Assembly (NCBI RefSeq): GCF_004337695.1
Contig: NZ_SJXJ01000008.1
Location: 124,001-188,000, forward strand
Direction: 5' to 3'
Length of the DNA stretch: 64,000 nucleotides
From: Tenacibaculum sp. M341
GTDB lineage: Bacteria; Bacteroidota; Bacteroidia; Flavobacteriales; Flavobacteriaceae
Shown here: positions 15,310 to 24,877 of the stretch, in pieces
How positions within the stretch are numbered: position 1 is the first letter of the stretch
How the letters are laid out: each line of letters opens with the position of its first letter
Made by a program: the position numbers and the translations under genes
Notes under the pieces: model-generated
Databases searched by the model: none
Told to the model about the DNA's origin: nothing
What the model saw: the letters and a program-made list of their open reading frames with translations, nothing else

Positions 15310-16591
15310 GAAATTTCTTGCTGTTGTTTTTACAACGATATCAGTAGTGATATATGCGCAGAGGAACAGTTCATCACCTTATTCTTTTTTTGGGATTGGA
15401 GAAGATGTAAGTAGAACAACAGTTGAACAAGCATCAATGGGAGGAATTGGGGTTGCTTTAAAAGATTACAGTCACTTAAACTTTACAAATCCAGCAGCAA
15501 ATGCAGATTTAAGAGTAGCAACTTATGCACTTGGAGGTAATCTTTTTTTGTTAAAAATAGCTACAAACGATGCTAGCGATAGTGGAAGTACAACAAGTTT
15601 ACGATACATAGCTTTAGGTTTTCCTGTAGGAGATAAAGCAGGTTTTTCAGCAGGTCTTCAACCGCTTTCAAATGTTGGATATGCTTTATCAAATAGTGTT
15701 TTAGATACCGAAGGAAACATAACAGAGGTTTCTCGTTTTACAGGTACTGGTGGAACAACAAGACTTTACGGTGGTTTTGGAATCAATGTAATTGAAGGAT
15801 TAGCATTAGGTTTTGAAGCAGCTTTTGTTTTTGGTACTATAGAGAACGATTTAGCTAACCAATTAGCTGATGTTTCTTTATTAACTAAGTATGAAAGAAA
15901 TACTAAAGTAAGAGGTGGGCAATTTAAATTAGGAGCACAATACAAGAGAGAGTTAAAGAATGACTTACAATTAAATGTTGGGGCAACTTTACAATTACAA
16001 AACAATCTTAGTGTAACAGGTAACGAATCGTTATATACTTTTTCATTTGATGCAAATGGAAATGAGTTACCAAGAGATGTTCTTTATGATAGAGAAGTAG
16101 ATGGATCGTTAACAAATCCATTAAAATCAATCATTGGTGTTGGTATTGGAAAAGATAACAAGTGGTATGTTGGTGTCGATTCTGAATTCCAAAATGCTTT
16201 TAATAATACAGGAAATGTAGTTCAAGGTTCTACTTATAAATTTGAATCATCAAGAAGAACTTCTATTGGAGGGTATTACATTCCTAAAATTAATTCAATT
16301 TCTAGTTACTGGCAAACAGTTACTTATAGGGCTGGGGTTCGTTTTGAAAAGGTTGGATTATTAGTTGATGGAACAAATACAGGAAATAATTTTGAGTCAA
16401 TTAACGATTTTGGCATAAATATTGGTTTTGGTTTACCATTACCAAGACAGTTATCAAGTCTTAATTTTGGATTTGAGTATGGACAGAAGGGAACAATAGA
16501 CAATAATTTAATTAAAGAAGAATATTTTAATATCAGATTAAGTTTATCATTAAATAGCTTAAACTGGTTTAAAAAGAGAGAAATAGATTAA
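15302..16591 (+). CDS. Probable outer membrane beta-barrel protein
   Basis: 429 residues. Signal peptide MIKKFLAVVFTTISVVIYAQ with cleavage after AQ, then RNSSSPYSFFGIGED. The rest is rich in alternating hydrophobic/polar strands with glycine turns, and the final strands end in NSLNWF, as expected for a barrel distantly like OmpP1/FadL. Start overlaps coaX by 8 bases, so translation is coupled. The cluster coaX, this gene, TPR, lptC, CBS protein and ppiD suggests an envelope role; the substrate is unknown. Confidence 0.75.
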   Translation: MIKKFLAVVFTTISVVIYAQRNSSSPYSFFGIGEDVSRTTVEQASMGGIGVALKDYSHLNFTNPAANADLRVATYALGGNLFLLKIATNDASDSGSTTSLRYIALGFPVGDKAGFSAGLQPLSNVGYALSNSVLDTEGNITEVSRFTGTGGTTRLYGGFGINVIEGLALGFEAAFVFGTIENDLANQLADVSLLTKYERNTKVRGGQFKLGAQYKRELKNDLQLNVGATLQLQNNLSVTGNESLYTFSFDANGNELPRDVLYDREVDGSLTNPLKSIIGVGIGKDNKWYVGVDSEFQNAFNNTGNVVQGSTYKFESSRRTSIGGYYIPKINSISSYWQTVTYRAGVRFEKVGLLVDGTNTGNNFESINDFGINIGFGLPLPRQLSSLNFGFEYGQKGTIDNNLIKEEYFNIRLSLSLNSLNWFKKREID

Positions 16592-16621
16592 CAAAAGCAA
16601 AAACACGATAAAACGATAATT

Positions 16622-17932
16622 ATGAAAAAAATTACGTATGTATTAACTAGCTTGTTTTTATTCGCGTTCGTTGTAACTAACGCACAAGCTAATCAAGAGT
16701 GTACTTTGAAGTACAACTTGTTTAAAGGTAATGTAACTACAAAGAAGTATGAAGAGGCTAAACCAGATTTAAATTGGTTAATGGATAATTGTTCAAAATT
16801 ATCTGTAAACATTTATAAATATGGTTCTAAAGTAGCTGACAAAACTAAAGATGCTGTATTGGCAAAAAAAGTTTATGAAACAAGGTTAGCTAATTTTCCA
16901 AATAAAGAAACTGCAAAGGCACATAGTGATTATGCAACTTTTTTATCTAAGAATAAGTTAGCTTCTGATGATGAGATTTTTAAAATTTTAGAATTAGCTT
17001 ATGGTATTTCTCCAAAAGATATGAGTGTAAAGAATATTTACAAGTATTTCGAAGGAGTTTTAAATAAGTATAAAGACAGTGATCCTCAAAAAGTATTTGA
17101 TACGTATGATGATGTAGTAGAATCAGTAGGAGAGAAGTTAGATGATTATAACAAAAAGATTTCTCCATTATTAGTGAAAGATTCTTTAGGAACTATTGAT
17201 GCAAAAGAAAAGAGAAGATTAAAAGCTTACACAATTAACTCTAAAGCTTTAGGTCAAGTTGAAGGTGGATTAGATGCTAAGTTATCTGAAATAGCTACAT
17301 GTGAGAGATTAATTCCAATCTACACTAAAGATTTTGACGCTAACAAAGATAACGGAACTTGGTTAAGAAGAGCAGTATCAAGATTATATAACAAAGGATG
17401 TCAAACTGATCCTTTATTTGAAAAATTAGCGGTAAGATATTCTGAGGTTTCTCCATCTGCTGATGCTTGTTCTTTCGTAGCAGGTATTTTAGAGAAGAAT
17501 GGTAAGAAAGCTGAAGCTGCTAAAAAGAGAAAAGAATGTTTCGATTTAGAAACAGATCCTTTAAAGAAAGCAAGATTAAAGTTAAGAGAAGCTCAAGGTA
17601 CATCTAGTAAGTCTAGAGCAAGAGCATTAGCTTATGAAGCTTTAAAGTTCAACCCTAATATGGGTAAAGCTTATTTATTCATTGCTAGTTTATATGCTAA
17701 GAGTGCAAACTCTTGTGGTAGTGATGAGTTTGAAAAGAGAATGGTATACGTTGCAGCTTTAAACAAAGCACAAAAAGCACAAAGAGTAGATCCAGGATGT
17801 GGAGCTGGTAGATATATTAAAAGTTATAAAGGAAATGTTCCTTCTAAAAAATTAATATTCCAAAAAGGTGTTACATCTGGAAGTTCTCATAAGATTAACT
17901 GTTGGGTAGGAGAAACTGTTCGCGTACCTTAG
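16622..17932 (+). CDS. Secreted tetratricopeptide-like repeat protein
   Basis: 436 residues with signal peptide MKKITYVLTSLFLFAFVVTN then AQA. The mature part is almost all helical, lysine-rich, with TPR-like pairs (for example KAEAAKKRKECFDLETDPLK and NPNMGKAYLFIASLYAKSAN). Several cysteines (CTLKYN, DNCSKL, CERL, KGCQTD, DACSF, NSCGSD, DPGCGAG) suggest periplasmic disulfides. Probably an envelope assembly partner of the preceding barrel protein; specific function not recognised. Confidence 0.75.
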   Translation: MKKITYVLTSLFLFAFVVTNAQANQECTLKYNLFKGNVTTKKYEEAKPDLNWLMDNCSKLSVNIYKYGSKVADKTKDAVLAKKVYETRLANFPNKETAKAHSDYATFLSKNKLASDDEIFKILELAYGISPKDMSVKNIYKYFEGVLNKYKDSDPQKVFDTYDDVVESVGEKLDDYNKKISPLLVKDSLGTIDAKEKRRLKAYTINSKALGQVEGGLDAKLSEIATCERLIPIYTKDFDANKDNGTWLRRAVSRLYNKGCQTDPLFEKLAVRYSEVSPSADACSFVAGILEKNGKKAEAAKKRKECFDLETDPLKKARLKLREAQGTSSKSRARALAYEALKFNPNMGKAYLFIASLYAKSANSCGSDEFEKRMVYVAALNKAQKAQRVDPGCGAGRYIKSYKGNVPSKKLIFQKGVTSGSSHKINCWVGETVRVP

Positions 17933-17939
17933 TAGTCGA

Positions 17940-18512
17940 ATGAAAAGTATTATAAAATATAACATAAAAAGCATTGCTGTCATTAGTTTGATAGCAATGC
18001 TTTTTTCATGTGAAAATGACACCAAAAAGGTAAGAGATTTTTTAATGGATAAAAATCTTCCTATTGGAGTTGCAAAAGATGTAGATCATATTCACAAAGA
18101 TTCTGGAAAAGTCACTTCTAAATTGGTAACGCCTTTGTTGCTAGATTTTTCTAACAGAAAAGAACATCCTTACAATGAGTTTCCTAAAGGAATTAGAATT
18201 GTTTCTTACGATAAGAATAAAAAAGATTCTACTTTAATTATAGGAGATTATGCTTTAACTTATGCTAGAACTAGAGTTTCAGAAATTAAAGGAAATGTAG
18301 TTGTATATAATTACACTAATGGAAGAAGGTTAGAAACAAATCAATTGTTTTGGGATCAAAGAGAAAAGTATTTTTTTACTGAAGATGGATTTAGAGTAAC
18401 AAGTACAAAAGATACGATTAGTGGGTATGGTTTTGAATCTAAACAAGATTTATCTGCTTGGATAATGAAAGATATTACTGGAGAAATAGAAGTTAATAAA
18501 GAGAGTTTATAA
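17940..18512 (+). CDS. lptC: LPS export protein LptC (lipoprotein form)
   Basis: 190 residues. N-terminal lipoprotein signal with lipobox MLFSC. The LptC-type beta-jellyroll follows, with YDKNKKDSTLIIGDYALTYA and the repeated D-G-F-R/Y-G-F-E patterns near the end (EDGFRVTSTKDTISGYGFES) that give the periplasmic slide for lipopolysaccharide. It starts 7 bases after the TPR gene and its stop overlaps the next start by one base. Confidence 0.85.
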   Translation: MKSIIKYNIKSIAVISLIAMLFSCENDTKKVRDFLMDKNLPIGVAKDVDHIHKDSGKVTSKLVTPLLLDFSNRKEHPYNEFPKGIRIVSYDKNKKDSTLIIGDYALTYARTRVSEIKGNVVVYNYTNGRRLETNQLFWDQREKYFFTEDGFRVTSTKDTISGYGFESKQDLSAWIMKDITGEIEVNKESL

Positions 18513-18703
18513 TGAATGCATTATGGAAGTATATCCAATACGGATATTTAGTTGTAGGAATTATTTTTATAGTAGAAGGAGTATTAAAATGGAATACAAA
18601 TAAAGAACAGTCGTTTTTTATGTTTGGTTTTGCTATTTTTATCATTCTAATATTTTTGTTTAAAAGAAATTTTAGAAGAAAAATTCAAGATAGGAATCAA
18701 TAA
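18512..18703 (+). CDS. Small two-segment membrane protein, unknown
   Basis: 63 residues, with two hydrophobic segments (about 7-24 and 33-49) and a strongly basic tail (KRNFRRKIQDRNQ) that should stay in the cytoplasm. Translationally coupled to lptC by a one-base overlap and 6 bases before the CBS-domain gene. Real by position and composition; function unknown. Confidence 0.7.
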   Translation: MNALWKYIQYGYLVVGIIFIVEGVLKWNTNKEQSFFMFGFAIFIILIFLFKRNFRRKIQDRNQ

Positions 18704-18709
18704 CAACAA

Positions 18710-20002
18710 ATGAATTACGATATTATAATTATTGTATTTTCCATAGTATTTTCTGCTTTTTTTTCAGGTATGGAGATTGCTTTTGTATCAGCAAATAAAC
18801 TTCATATAGAGCTAGAAAAAAAAGGAGAAGGTTTTTTATCAAAAATTTTCAGTAAAATAACTCAAAATTCATCAAGGTTTATTACTACAATGTTAGTTGG
18901 TAATAATATTGCATTGGTAATTTACAGTTATTTTATGGGGGAGTTATTAATGACTTGGTTTCAGTCATTTTTACCTTCTAATTTTACAATCATCAATACT
19001 TTTTTAGATGATTTACAGTTATTAACTCAAACATTAATATCAACAGTAATTATATTAATTACAGCTGAGTTTTTACCGAAGGCTATTTTTAGAGTTTATG
19101 CCAATGAGGCGCTTAAAATATTTGCAATACCTGCTTACTTCTTCTATCTTTTATTCTATGTTTTATCAAGTGTTATTTCTAGAATTTCTGATTTTTTCTT
19201 GAGAGTGTTCTTTAAAACAAAAGAAGATGAAGTTCAAACAGAATTCAGTAAAGAAGAATTAGGGAATTATATTTCTGAGCAATTAGAAACTAAACATGAA
19301 GATGATGAAGTTGATTCTGAAATACAAATTTTTCAAAATGCTTTAGAGTTTCATAAGGTGAAAGCTAGAGAAATTATGGTACCTAGAACAGAAATCATAG
19401 CGGTAGATTTACATCAGTCTGTTACTAATTTAAAGGAAGCATTTGTAGAAACTGGGTTTTCAAAAATATTGGTATATAAAAATTCATTAGATGATATTAT
19501 CGGGTATGTAAATGCCTTTGAGTTGTTTAAAAAACCAAGAACAATCAAATCAATTTTGTTACCTGTAGAAATTGTTCCTGAATCAATGATAATAAATGAT
19601 GTTTTGAATGTTTTAATGAAAAAGAGGAAAAGCATTGCTGTTGTTGTTGATGAATATGGCGGTACTTCTGGAATTATAACTGTAGAGGATGTAGTGGAGG
19701 AGTTGTTCGGAGAAATTGAAGATGAGCATGATAATCAAGAGCTATTAGAAGAAAAAATAAATGATAATCAATTTAATTTTTCAGCAAGATTAGAGGTTGA
19801 TTATTTAAACGAAGAGTACAATTTAGATATTCCTAAGGAAGAAGCTTACGAAACTTTAGGTGGTTTCATTATTTATCACACCGAAAGCATTCCCGAAGCA
19901 GATGACGAAATTATTGTAGGTCATCTTAAGATTAAAATCAATAAAGTAAGCTCAACAAAAATAGACGATGTGTTGCTTGAGGTTTTGACAAAAGAAAACT
20001 AA
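18710..20002 (+). CDS. CNNM/CorC-type membrane protein with CBS domains
   Basis: 430 residues. An N-terminal DUF21/CNNM domain (about 1-190) has four membrane segments and the SAFFSGMEIAFVSANKLHIE motif. Two CBS domains follow (about 205-335; MVPRTEIIAVD, VVVDEYGGTSGIITVEDVVE), then a CorC_HlyC domain (about 350-430; YETLGGFIIY). The family is linked to magnesium or other cation efflux. GldE of gliding bacteria has the same layout, so this could be a paralogue. Confidence 0.88.
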   Translation: MNYDIIIIVFSIVFSAFFSGMEIAFVSANKLHIELEKKGEGFLSKIFSKITQNSSRFITTMLVGNNIALVIYSYFMGELLMTWFQSFLPSNFTIINTFLDDLQLLTQTLISTVIILITAEFLPKAIFRVYANEALKIFAIPAYFFYLLFYVLSSVISRISDFFLRVFFKTKEDEVQTEFSKEELGNYISEQLETKHEDDEVDSEIQIFQNALEFHKVKAREIMVPRTEIIAVDLHQSVTNLKEAFVETGFSKILVYKNSLDDIIGYVNAFELFKKPRTIKSILLPVEIVPESMIINDVLNVLMKKRKSIAVVVDEYGGTSGIITVEDVVEELFGEIEDEHDNQELLEEKINDNQFNFSARLEVDYLNEEYNLDIPKEEAYETLGGFIIYHTESIPEADDEIIVGHLKIKINKVSSTKIDDVLLEVLTKEN

Positions 20003-20174
20003 TTTTTTAAACAAAAAAAAAGTTACAAAACACGTATGGAATAAACATTGTTTTAATTTTATGTGTTTATTATCGATAGTGTAAATCTTCTAGGCAATTC
20101 TACAAAAACAAAATTTAGCTTTTTAATCTCTGTTATTAAACCTTTTTAAACTCTCATATTAAAGCTTTAAAACG

Positions 20175-20205
20175 TTGCATTATTAAATGTGAAATTGTAT
20201 TTTCG
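20175..20205 (+). promoter_or_regulatory. Probable ppiD promoter
   Basis: TTG at 20175-20177, a 20-base spacer and TATTTTCG at 20198-20205, one base from TAnnTTTG, lying 28 bases before the ppiD ATG. The rest of the 230-base gap 20003-20232 is AT-rich and shows no gene. Confidence 0.6.
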
Positions 20206-20232
20206 CACACTGTTAATTAAATAAACGTAGAA

Positions 20233-22344
20233 ATGGCAATTTTATCAAAAATTAGAGACCGATCTTGGCTTTTAATTCTTATAGTTGGTTTAGCATTATT
20301 TGCTTTCGTATTAGATCCTTCAACTTTATCAGATTTTTTCAACTCAACCAAAGTCAATGAGGTAGGAGAAGTAAATGGTGAAACTATTTCACGTCAGGAA
20401 TTTGCAGAAGCTTTAGATAATTATAAAGCACAAACAGGAAATCGTGTATCTGAAATGCAAGCTGCAAAAACAGTTTGGAACAACCTTATCAGAGAAAAAA
20501 TATATGCTAATCAATTAAGTGAGGCAGGAATTACAGTTGGTGAAGCTGATATTATGAATGCTTTATACGATACTGAATTTATTAAAAACGATCCAAGATT
20601 CCAAACAACTGGTATTTTTGATAAAGATAAATTCAAAGAATTTTTAGCAACTATGAAAGCTGAGAATTCTAATGATTGGGCAAACTGGAAGCGTTATATG
20701 GCTTCTGTAAAAACTAATTTACAAAGAACTACTTATGACAATTTAGTAGGTGCAGGTTTAGGAGCTTCGTTAGACGAAGGGAAATCTGAATACTTAATTG
20801 AAAACACTAAGTTAAGTGGAGAGTTAGTTTACTTACCTTATACTTCTATCCCAGATAGTACTGTTACAATTAAGAAAAGTGAAATTGCAAGTTACATCCA
20901 AAATCATGCAAATGAGTTTGAGGTAGAAGCTTCAAGAGATATTAGTTATGTAAAGTTTGATATTACTGCATCTGCTGAAGATGAAGCTGAAACTAAAGCT
21001 AAAGTTGCTGCTTTAATAGAAGATGCTAGTGGTATTCCAGGTTTAAAAAATACAACTGATTACAGACAGTTTTTAGAAGATGCTAAGTCTGACACTCCAT
21101 TAAATGAAAATATTCAATTTAAAAATCAAGTACCACAAGTAATTGCTGATACTTTATTTAAAGGTAACAAAGGAGACGTGTTCGGACCATACAAAGACAA
21201 AGGTTATTTTAAAATTTCTAAAATTACTGATGTAATTGAAATGCCAGATTCAGTTCAAGCAAGACATATTTTAATTCCTTACGTAGGAACTGCAACTGCT
21301 GATGCAACAGTTACTAAAACTGAAGGAGAAGCAAAACAATTAGCAGATAGCTTATTAAACGTATTAAAAACTAACAAATCTAAATTTGAAGGTTTTGTAA
21401 AAGAATATTCTTCAGATAAAGGTTCTGTAGAAAAAGGAGGTTTTTACGATTGGTTCCCATACAACAGAATGGTTCCAGAATTTAGAGATTTCGTTTTTGA
21501 AGGAGCAAAAGGAGATTTAGGTGTTATAAAATCTAACTTTGGTTTCCATATTATTGAAATTATGGGACAAAAGAATTTTAATAACGCTTTAAAATTAGCT
21601 ACTGTTAGTCGTTTAATTGAAGCTTCAGAAGCTACTGAAAATGCAGTTTATCAAGATGCTGAGTCTTTTGCTTTAGAAATAGCAAATGGTAAAAAGTTAG
21701 CAGATATTGCTGAAGAGAAAAAATTAAAGTCTTCTCCAGCTGAAGGTTTAAAAGCTTTAGATGAAAATGTTCCTGGTTTAGGAAATGAAAGACAAATTAT
21801 TTCTTGGGCATTTGGTAAAGATGTAAATGTAGGTGATTATAAGCGTTTTGATGTTGATGGTGGTTATGTAATTGCAACTTTAACAGGTAAAACAGAAGAA
21901 GGTTTAATGCCAGTTGATAAAGCAATTGCTAGAGTTCGTCCGATTCTTCAAAATGAAAAGAAAGCAGCTTTATTAAAAGATAAGTTAACTGGAAGTACTT
22001 TAGATGAAATGGCTAAAGCTAATAGTCAAACTAAAAGAACAGTAACTGATGTTAATTTAAAGTCTCCAACAATTACTGGTATCGGTTTTGAACCTAAAGT
22101 AGTAGGGGCAATGTTAAATGCTAAAGAAAACGAGATCGTAAAAGACATCGTTGGTGATAGAGGTGTGTATGCTTTTAAAGTAACTAAGAAAGACTTACCT
22201 GCTGATTTACCAAACTATGATACTTACAGAAAGAGAATAGCGAACCAGAGAAAAAATCAAACATACAATATGTTTGAAGCTGTTAAAAAAGTTTCTGATA
22301 TAGATGATTATTTAGGTAGTTCTTTCTACGGAGTAGGACAATAA
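20233..22344 (+). CDS. ppiD: Peptidyl-prolyl isomerase/chaperone PpiD
   Basis: 703 residues. One N-terminal membrane anchor (SWLLILIVGLALFAFVLDP, about residues 11-29), a SurA-N-like chaperone domain (about 35-260), a parvulin isomerase domain (about 340-450; ARHILIPY, FVKEYSSDKGSVEKGGFYDW, NFGFHIIEI), and a long C-terminal chaperone part. It is anchored in the inner membrane and helps fold outer membrane proteins in the periplasm, consistent with the upstream barrel and lptC genes. Followed by a terminator. Confidence 0.93.
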   Translation: MAILSKIRDRSWLLILIVGLALFAFVLDPSTLSDFFNSTKVNEVGEVNGETISRQEFAEALDNYKAQTGNRVSEMQAAKTVWNNLIREKIYANQLSEAGITVGEADIMNALYDTEFIKNDPRFQTTGIFDKDKFKEFLATMKAENSNDWANWKRYMASVKTNLQRTTYDNLVGAGLGASLDEGKSEYLIENTKLSGELVYLPYTSIPDSTVTIKKSEIASYIQNHANEFEVEASRDISYVKFDITASAEDEAETKAKVAALIEDASGIPGLKNTTDYRQFLEDAKSDTPLNENIQFKNQVPQVIADTLFKGNKGDVFGPYKDKGYFKISKITDVIEMPDSVQARHILIPYVGTATADATVTKTEGEAKQLADSLLNVLKTNKSKFEGFVKEYSSDKGSVEKGGFYDWFPYNRMVPEFRDFVFEGAKGDLGVIKSNFGFHIIEIMGQKNFNNALKLATVSRLIEASEATENAVYQDAESFALEIANGKKLADIAEEKKLKSSPAEGLKALDENVPGLGNERQIISWAFGKDVNVGDYKRFDVDGGYVIATLTGKTEEGLMPVDKAIARVRPILQNEKKAALLKDKLTGSTLDEMAKANSQTKRTVTDVNLKSPTITGIGFEPKVVGAMLNAKENEIVKDIVGDRGVYAFKVTKKDLPADLPNYDTYRKRIANQRKNQTYNMFEAVKKVSDIDDYLGSSFYGVGQ

Positions 22345-22365
22345 ATAATATTTTGAATATATAAG

Positions 22366-22394
22366 AAAAGCCGAGTTTTTAACTCGGTTTTTTT
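22366..22394. terminator. Bidirectional terminator between ppiD and crp-like gene
   Basis: CCGAGTT (22371-22377) and AACTCGG (22381-22387) with flanking A-run and T-run (22388-22394). The stop codon of the minus-strand regulator (22379-22381) spans the loop and the right arm. Confidence 0.85.
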
Positions 22395-22945
22395 ATTTCA
22401 CTTAATACACGATTAAAACTTCTTATAGTAATACCAAGATAATTAGCAATATCTTGTTTCGGTATTTGATTTAAAATATCAGGAAAATCTACCAATAATT
22501 TTTTAATATTATCTTTCACCGTTTTTTGTTGTTGTAATGCAAATCGAGGTCCTTTGTTACTAATTTTTGTAACTAAACTAAGTAAAACTAAATGGTTGAA
22601 GTCTGCATCTTCATTTAAAAGTACATGAAAGTTTTTATGAGAAATTTTATAAACTATCACTTTAGTTATTGAACTCATAGAGCAATAAATAGCTTTATTA
22701 TTAATAGCTTCTAATTCACCAAACTTCATTCCTTTACCAAAAAACTCCTGAATAAATTCCTTACCATCTTCGTTTGTTAAAGAACATTTGGTTATACCTT
22801 CTTTAATAATATATATCCATTTTATTCGAGTATCTTCTTTAGCAATAACCGTTTTTTTATCAAAATGCTCTTCAATAAAGAAAGATTGATATTCAGTTTT
22901 TAAGTTGTTTATATAGCTTAATAAATTATTGTTTGTACGTATCAT
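22379..22945 (-). CDS. Crp/Fnr family transcriptional regulator
   Basis: 188 residues. N-terminal cyclic-nucleotide-binding-like barrel (residues about 20-115; IYIIKEGITKCSL, GKGMKFGELEAI) and C-terminal winged helix-turn-helix (IPKQDIANYLGITIRSFNRV). No Fnr-type iron-sulfur cysteine cluster is seen. Divergent from an HD-domain and MFS transporter pair, which it may control through the palindrome in the shared 83-base gap. Confidence 0.88.
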   Translation of the reverse strand: MIRTNNNLLSYINNLKTEYQSFFIEEHFDKKTVIAKEDTRIKWIYIIKEGITKCSLTNEDGKEFIQEFFGKGMKFGELEAINNKAIYCSMSSITKVIVYKISHKNFHVLLNEDADFNHLVLLSLVTKISNKGPRFALQQQKTVKDNIKKLLVDFPDILNQIPKQDIANYLGITIRSFNRVLSEIKKPS

Positions 22946-22957
22946 TTTTATGCTAAA

Positions 22958-22967
22958 GACAAATGTC
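22958..22967. promoter_or_regulatory. Small palindrome in the divergent gap
   Basis: GACA-AA-TGTC with partly symmetric AA/TT flanks, between the Crp/Fnr start (22945) and the HD-protein start (23029). It is a candidate Crp/Fnr site. It is short, so chance occurrence is possible. Read on the minus strand it also resembles a -7 box (GACATTTG). Confidence 0.3.
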
Positions 22968-23028
22968 CTTTTTTATAATTATTAATCACAATTTCTTTGC
23001 AACCTTTAATAACTATAAAAGTAAAGAA

Positions 23029-23604
23029 ATGAAGACAGAGAGATTATTAAAACAACTAGATTTTATTAAAGAAATAGATAAGATTAAGTATATAGAAAGA
23101 AAAAGTAAGTTGTTTAATAGTGATAGAAGAGAAAATGATGCAGAGCATTCATGGCATTTAGCAATGATGGTTTTAGTGTTATCTGAACATAGTAATGAAC
23201 CAATTGATGTTTTAAAAGTTATTTCGATGGTTTTAATACATGATATTGTAGAAATAGATGCTGGTGATGTTTTCTTATATGACACCAATAAAAGTCATAA
23301 TAACACTGTTAATGAATTAAAAGCAGCTAAACGTATTTTTGGGATCTTACCTACAGAACAATCTGACAAATTAATAAATATTTGGCTAGAATTTGAACAG
23401 GGAGAAACAAAAGAAGCTAAATTTGCAAAAGCAATTGATAGACTTGAACCTATTATGCAAAATTTAGAAAATGGAGGAGGAACATGGAAAGAGTTTGAGG
23501 TACCTTTTAATAAGGTAAAAGAGAAATCTCAACCAATAGAAAAAGGATCAAGTTTTATTTGGAATTACATAAAAGATTCAATTAAAAAGTATTACAAAAA
23601 TTAA
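23029..23604 (+). CDS. HD-domain phosphohydrolase, YfbR/HDDC2-like
   Basis: 191 residues. Metal-binding HD pattern: H in AEHSWHLAMM, then HD in LIHDIVEIDAGD, as in the 5'-deoxynucleotidase YfbR/HDDC2 group. I choose the ATG at 23029 (MKTERLLKQLDFIKEIDKIK); an upstream frame from 22963 adds an unlikely hydrophobic leader. The MFS gene begins directly at its stop codon, so the two are coupled. Confidence 0.85.
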   Translation: MKTERLLKQLDFIKEIDKIKYIERKSKLFNSDRRENDAEHSWHLAMMVLVLSEHSNEPIDVLKVISMVLIHDIVEIDAGDVFLYDTNKSHNNTVNELKAAKRIFGILPTEQSDKLINIWLEFEQGETKEAKFAKAIDRLEPIMQNLENGGGTWKEFEVPFNKVKEKSQPIEKGSSFIWNYIKDSIKKYYKN

Positions 23605-24786
23605 ATGATAAAGAAAACCTCAATTTATACCCCAAAGTTTATTTTAATCTGTATTTGTTCCTTGCTTTTTTCAAGTAGTTTTAATATGCTTTTACCTGAA
23701 CTTCCAGAATATTTAAGTAGTTTGGGAGGCGATGAGTACAAAGGTTTAATAATTGCTTTATTTACCCTTACTGCTGGTATTTCAAGACCATTTAGTGGTA
23801 AGCTAACTGATACTATTGGAAGAAAACCGGTAATGATATTCGGTTCATTGGTTTGTGTTATTTGTGGATTATTGTATCCGTTACTCTCTACAGTAATAGG
23901 CTTTTTGTTTTTACGTTTTTTTCACGGATTTTCAACAGGTTTTACACCAACTGCAATATCAGCTTATGTAGCAGATATTATTCCACAAAAAAGATGGGGA
24001 GAAGCTATTGGTGTACAAGGATTGTTTTTTAGTACAGGTTTTGCTTTAGGACCTGTTATAGGAAGTTTTATAAAATTGCATTATTCTTTTGATGTATTGT
24101 TTTATAGTTCTTTTGTAATGTCTTTATTATCTGTAGTTGCTTTTTTAACTATCAAAGAAAGTTTACAAAACAAGCAAACATTTTCATTTCAAATATTGAA
24201 GATTTCTAAAAATGAAATTATAGCCAAAGAGGTGCTGCCGGCTGCCATTTTAACTTTTGTGTATTATATTCCTTTTGGAGCGTTATTGACGATAATTCCT
24301 GATTGGAGTTCACATTTAGGAATCGTGAACAAAGGTTCTTTCTTTATTTATTTTACGGTTTCATCTTTAGTTATTCGTTTTATTTCTGGAAAAGCTTCTG
24401 ATGTTTATGGAAGACCCATTGTAATGAAAATAGGAATGTTTTTATTAATAGTTTCGCTATTATACCTAGGGTATTTTGTTTCGGAAGATCAATTGTATAT
24501 AGGAGCTTGTTTTTATGGATCAGCAATGGGAATTTTATCTCCTACAATAAATGCTTGGAATATAGATTTAAGTATTAAAGAGTTTAGAGGTAAAGCTATT
24601 GCTACTCGCTTTATAGCCTTGGAAGCTGGAATTGGTTTAGGAGCCTTATCATCCGGATGGTATTTTAAAGAGTCAATAACCAAAGTACCGAGTATCTTTT
24701 ATTTTTCATCCTTTATTATTTTCTTAGGTATGATTTATTTATTAGTGTATTTTAGAAAGACTAAAAAGCTTTTGGCTAAAAAATAA
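23605..24786 (+). CDS. MFS transporter
   Basis: 393 residues, about 12 membrane segments. Motif A between segments 2 and 3 is GKLTDTIGRKPVM, and the second-half version is GKASDVYGRPIVM. Proline/glycine-rich segment 5 (ALGPVIGSF) fits an antiporter-type exporter. It begins immediately after the HD-protein stop. Substrate unknown; coupling to a nucleotide phosphohydrolase suggests a nucleoside-like or drug substrate, which is only a guess. Confidence 0.87.
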   Translation: MIKKTSIYTPKFILICICSLLFSSSFNMLLPELPEYLSSLGGDEYKGLIIALFTLTAGISRPFSGKLTDTIGRKPVMIFGSLVCVICGLLYPLLSTVIGFLFLRFFHGFSTGFTPTAISAYVADIIPQKRWGEAIGVQGLFFSTGFALGPVIGSFIKLHYSFDVLFYSSFVMSLLSVVAFLTIKESLQNKQTFSFQILKISKNEIIAKEVLPAAILTFVYYIPFGALLTIIPDWSSHLGIVNKGSFFIYFTVSSLVIRFISGKASDVYGRPIVMKIGMFLLIVSLLYLGYFVSEDQLYIGACFYGSAMGILSPTINAWNIDLSIKEFRGKAIATRFIALEAGIGLGALSSGWYFKESITKVPSIFYFSSFIIFLGMIYLLVYFRKTKKLLAKK

Positions 24787-24858
24787 AATACCATTTTATT
24801 AAAGAAATTAATTAAAAATAGAAGTTGGTTATCAATTTCAAGTTTAAAATGGTATTTT
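24785..24858. terminator. Long-range inverted repeat between convergent genes
   Basis: Perfect 14-bp arms (24785-24798 and 24845-24858, with core ATACCATTTTA and TAAAATGGTAT) separated by 46 bases, between the MFS gene and the DUF2911 gene. A terminator for both strands is the simplest reading, although the loop is unusually large. Confidence 0.5.
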
Positions 24859-24877
24859 TATTTATATAATTAAAATG

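Noticed and set aside
22963-23028. Extended start for the HD-domain protein
   Set aside because: It adds a hydrophobic leader absent from the family and covers the probable promoter region.
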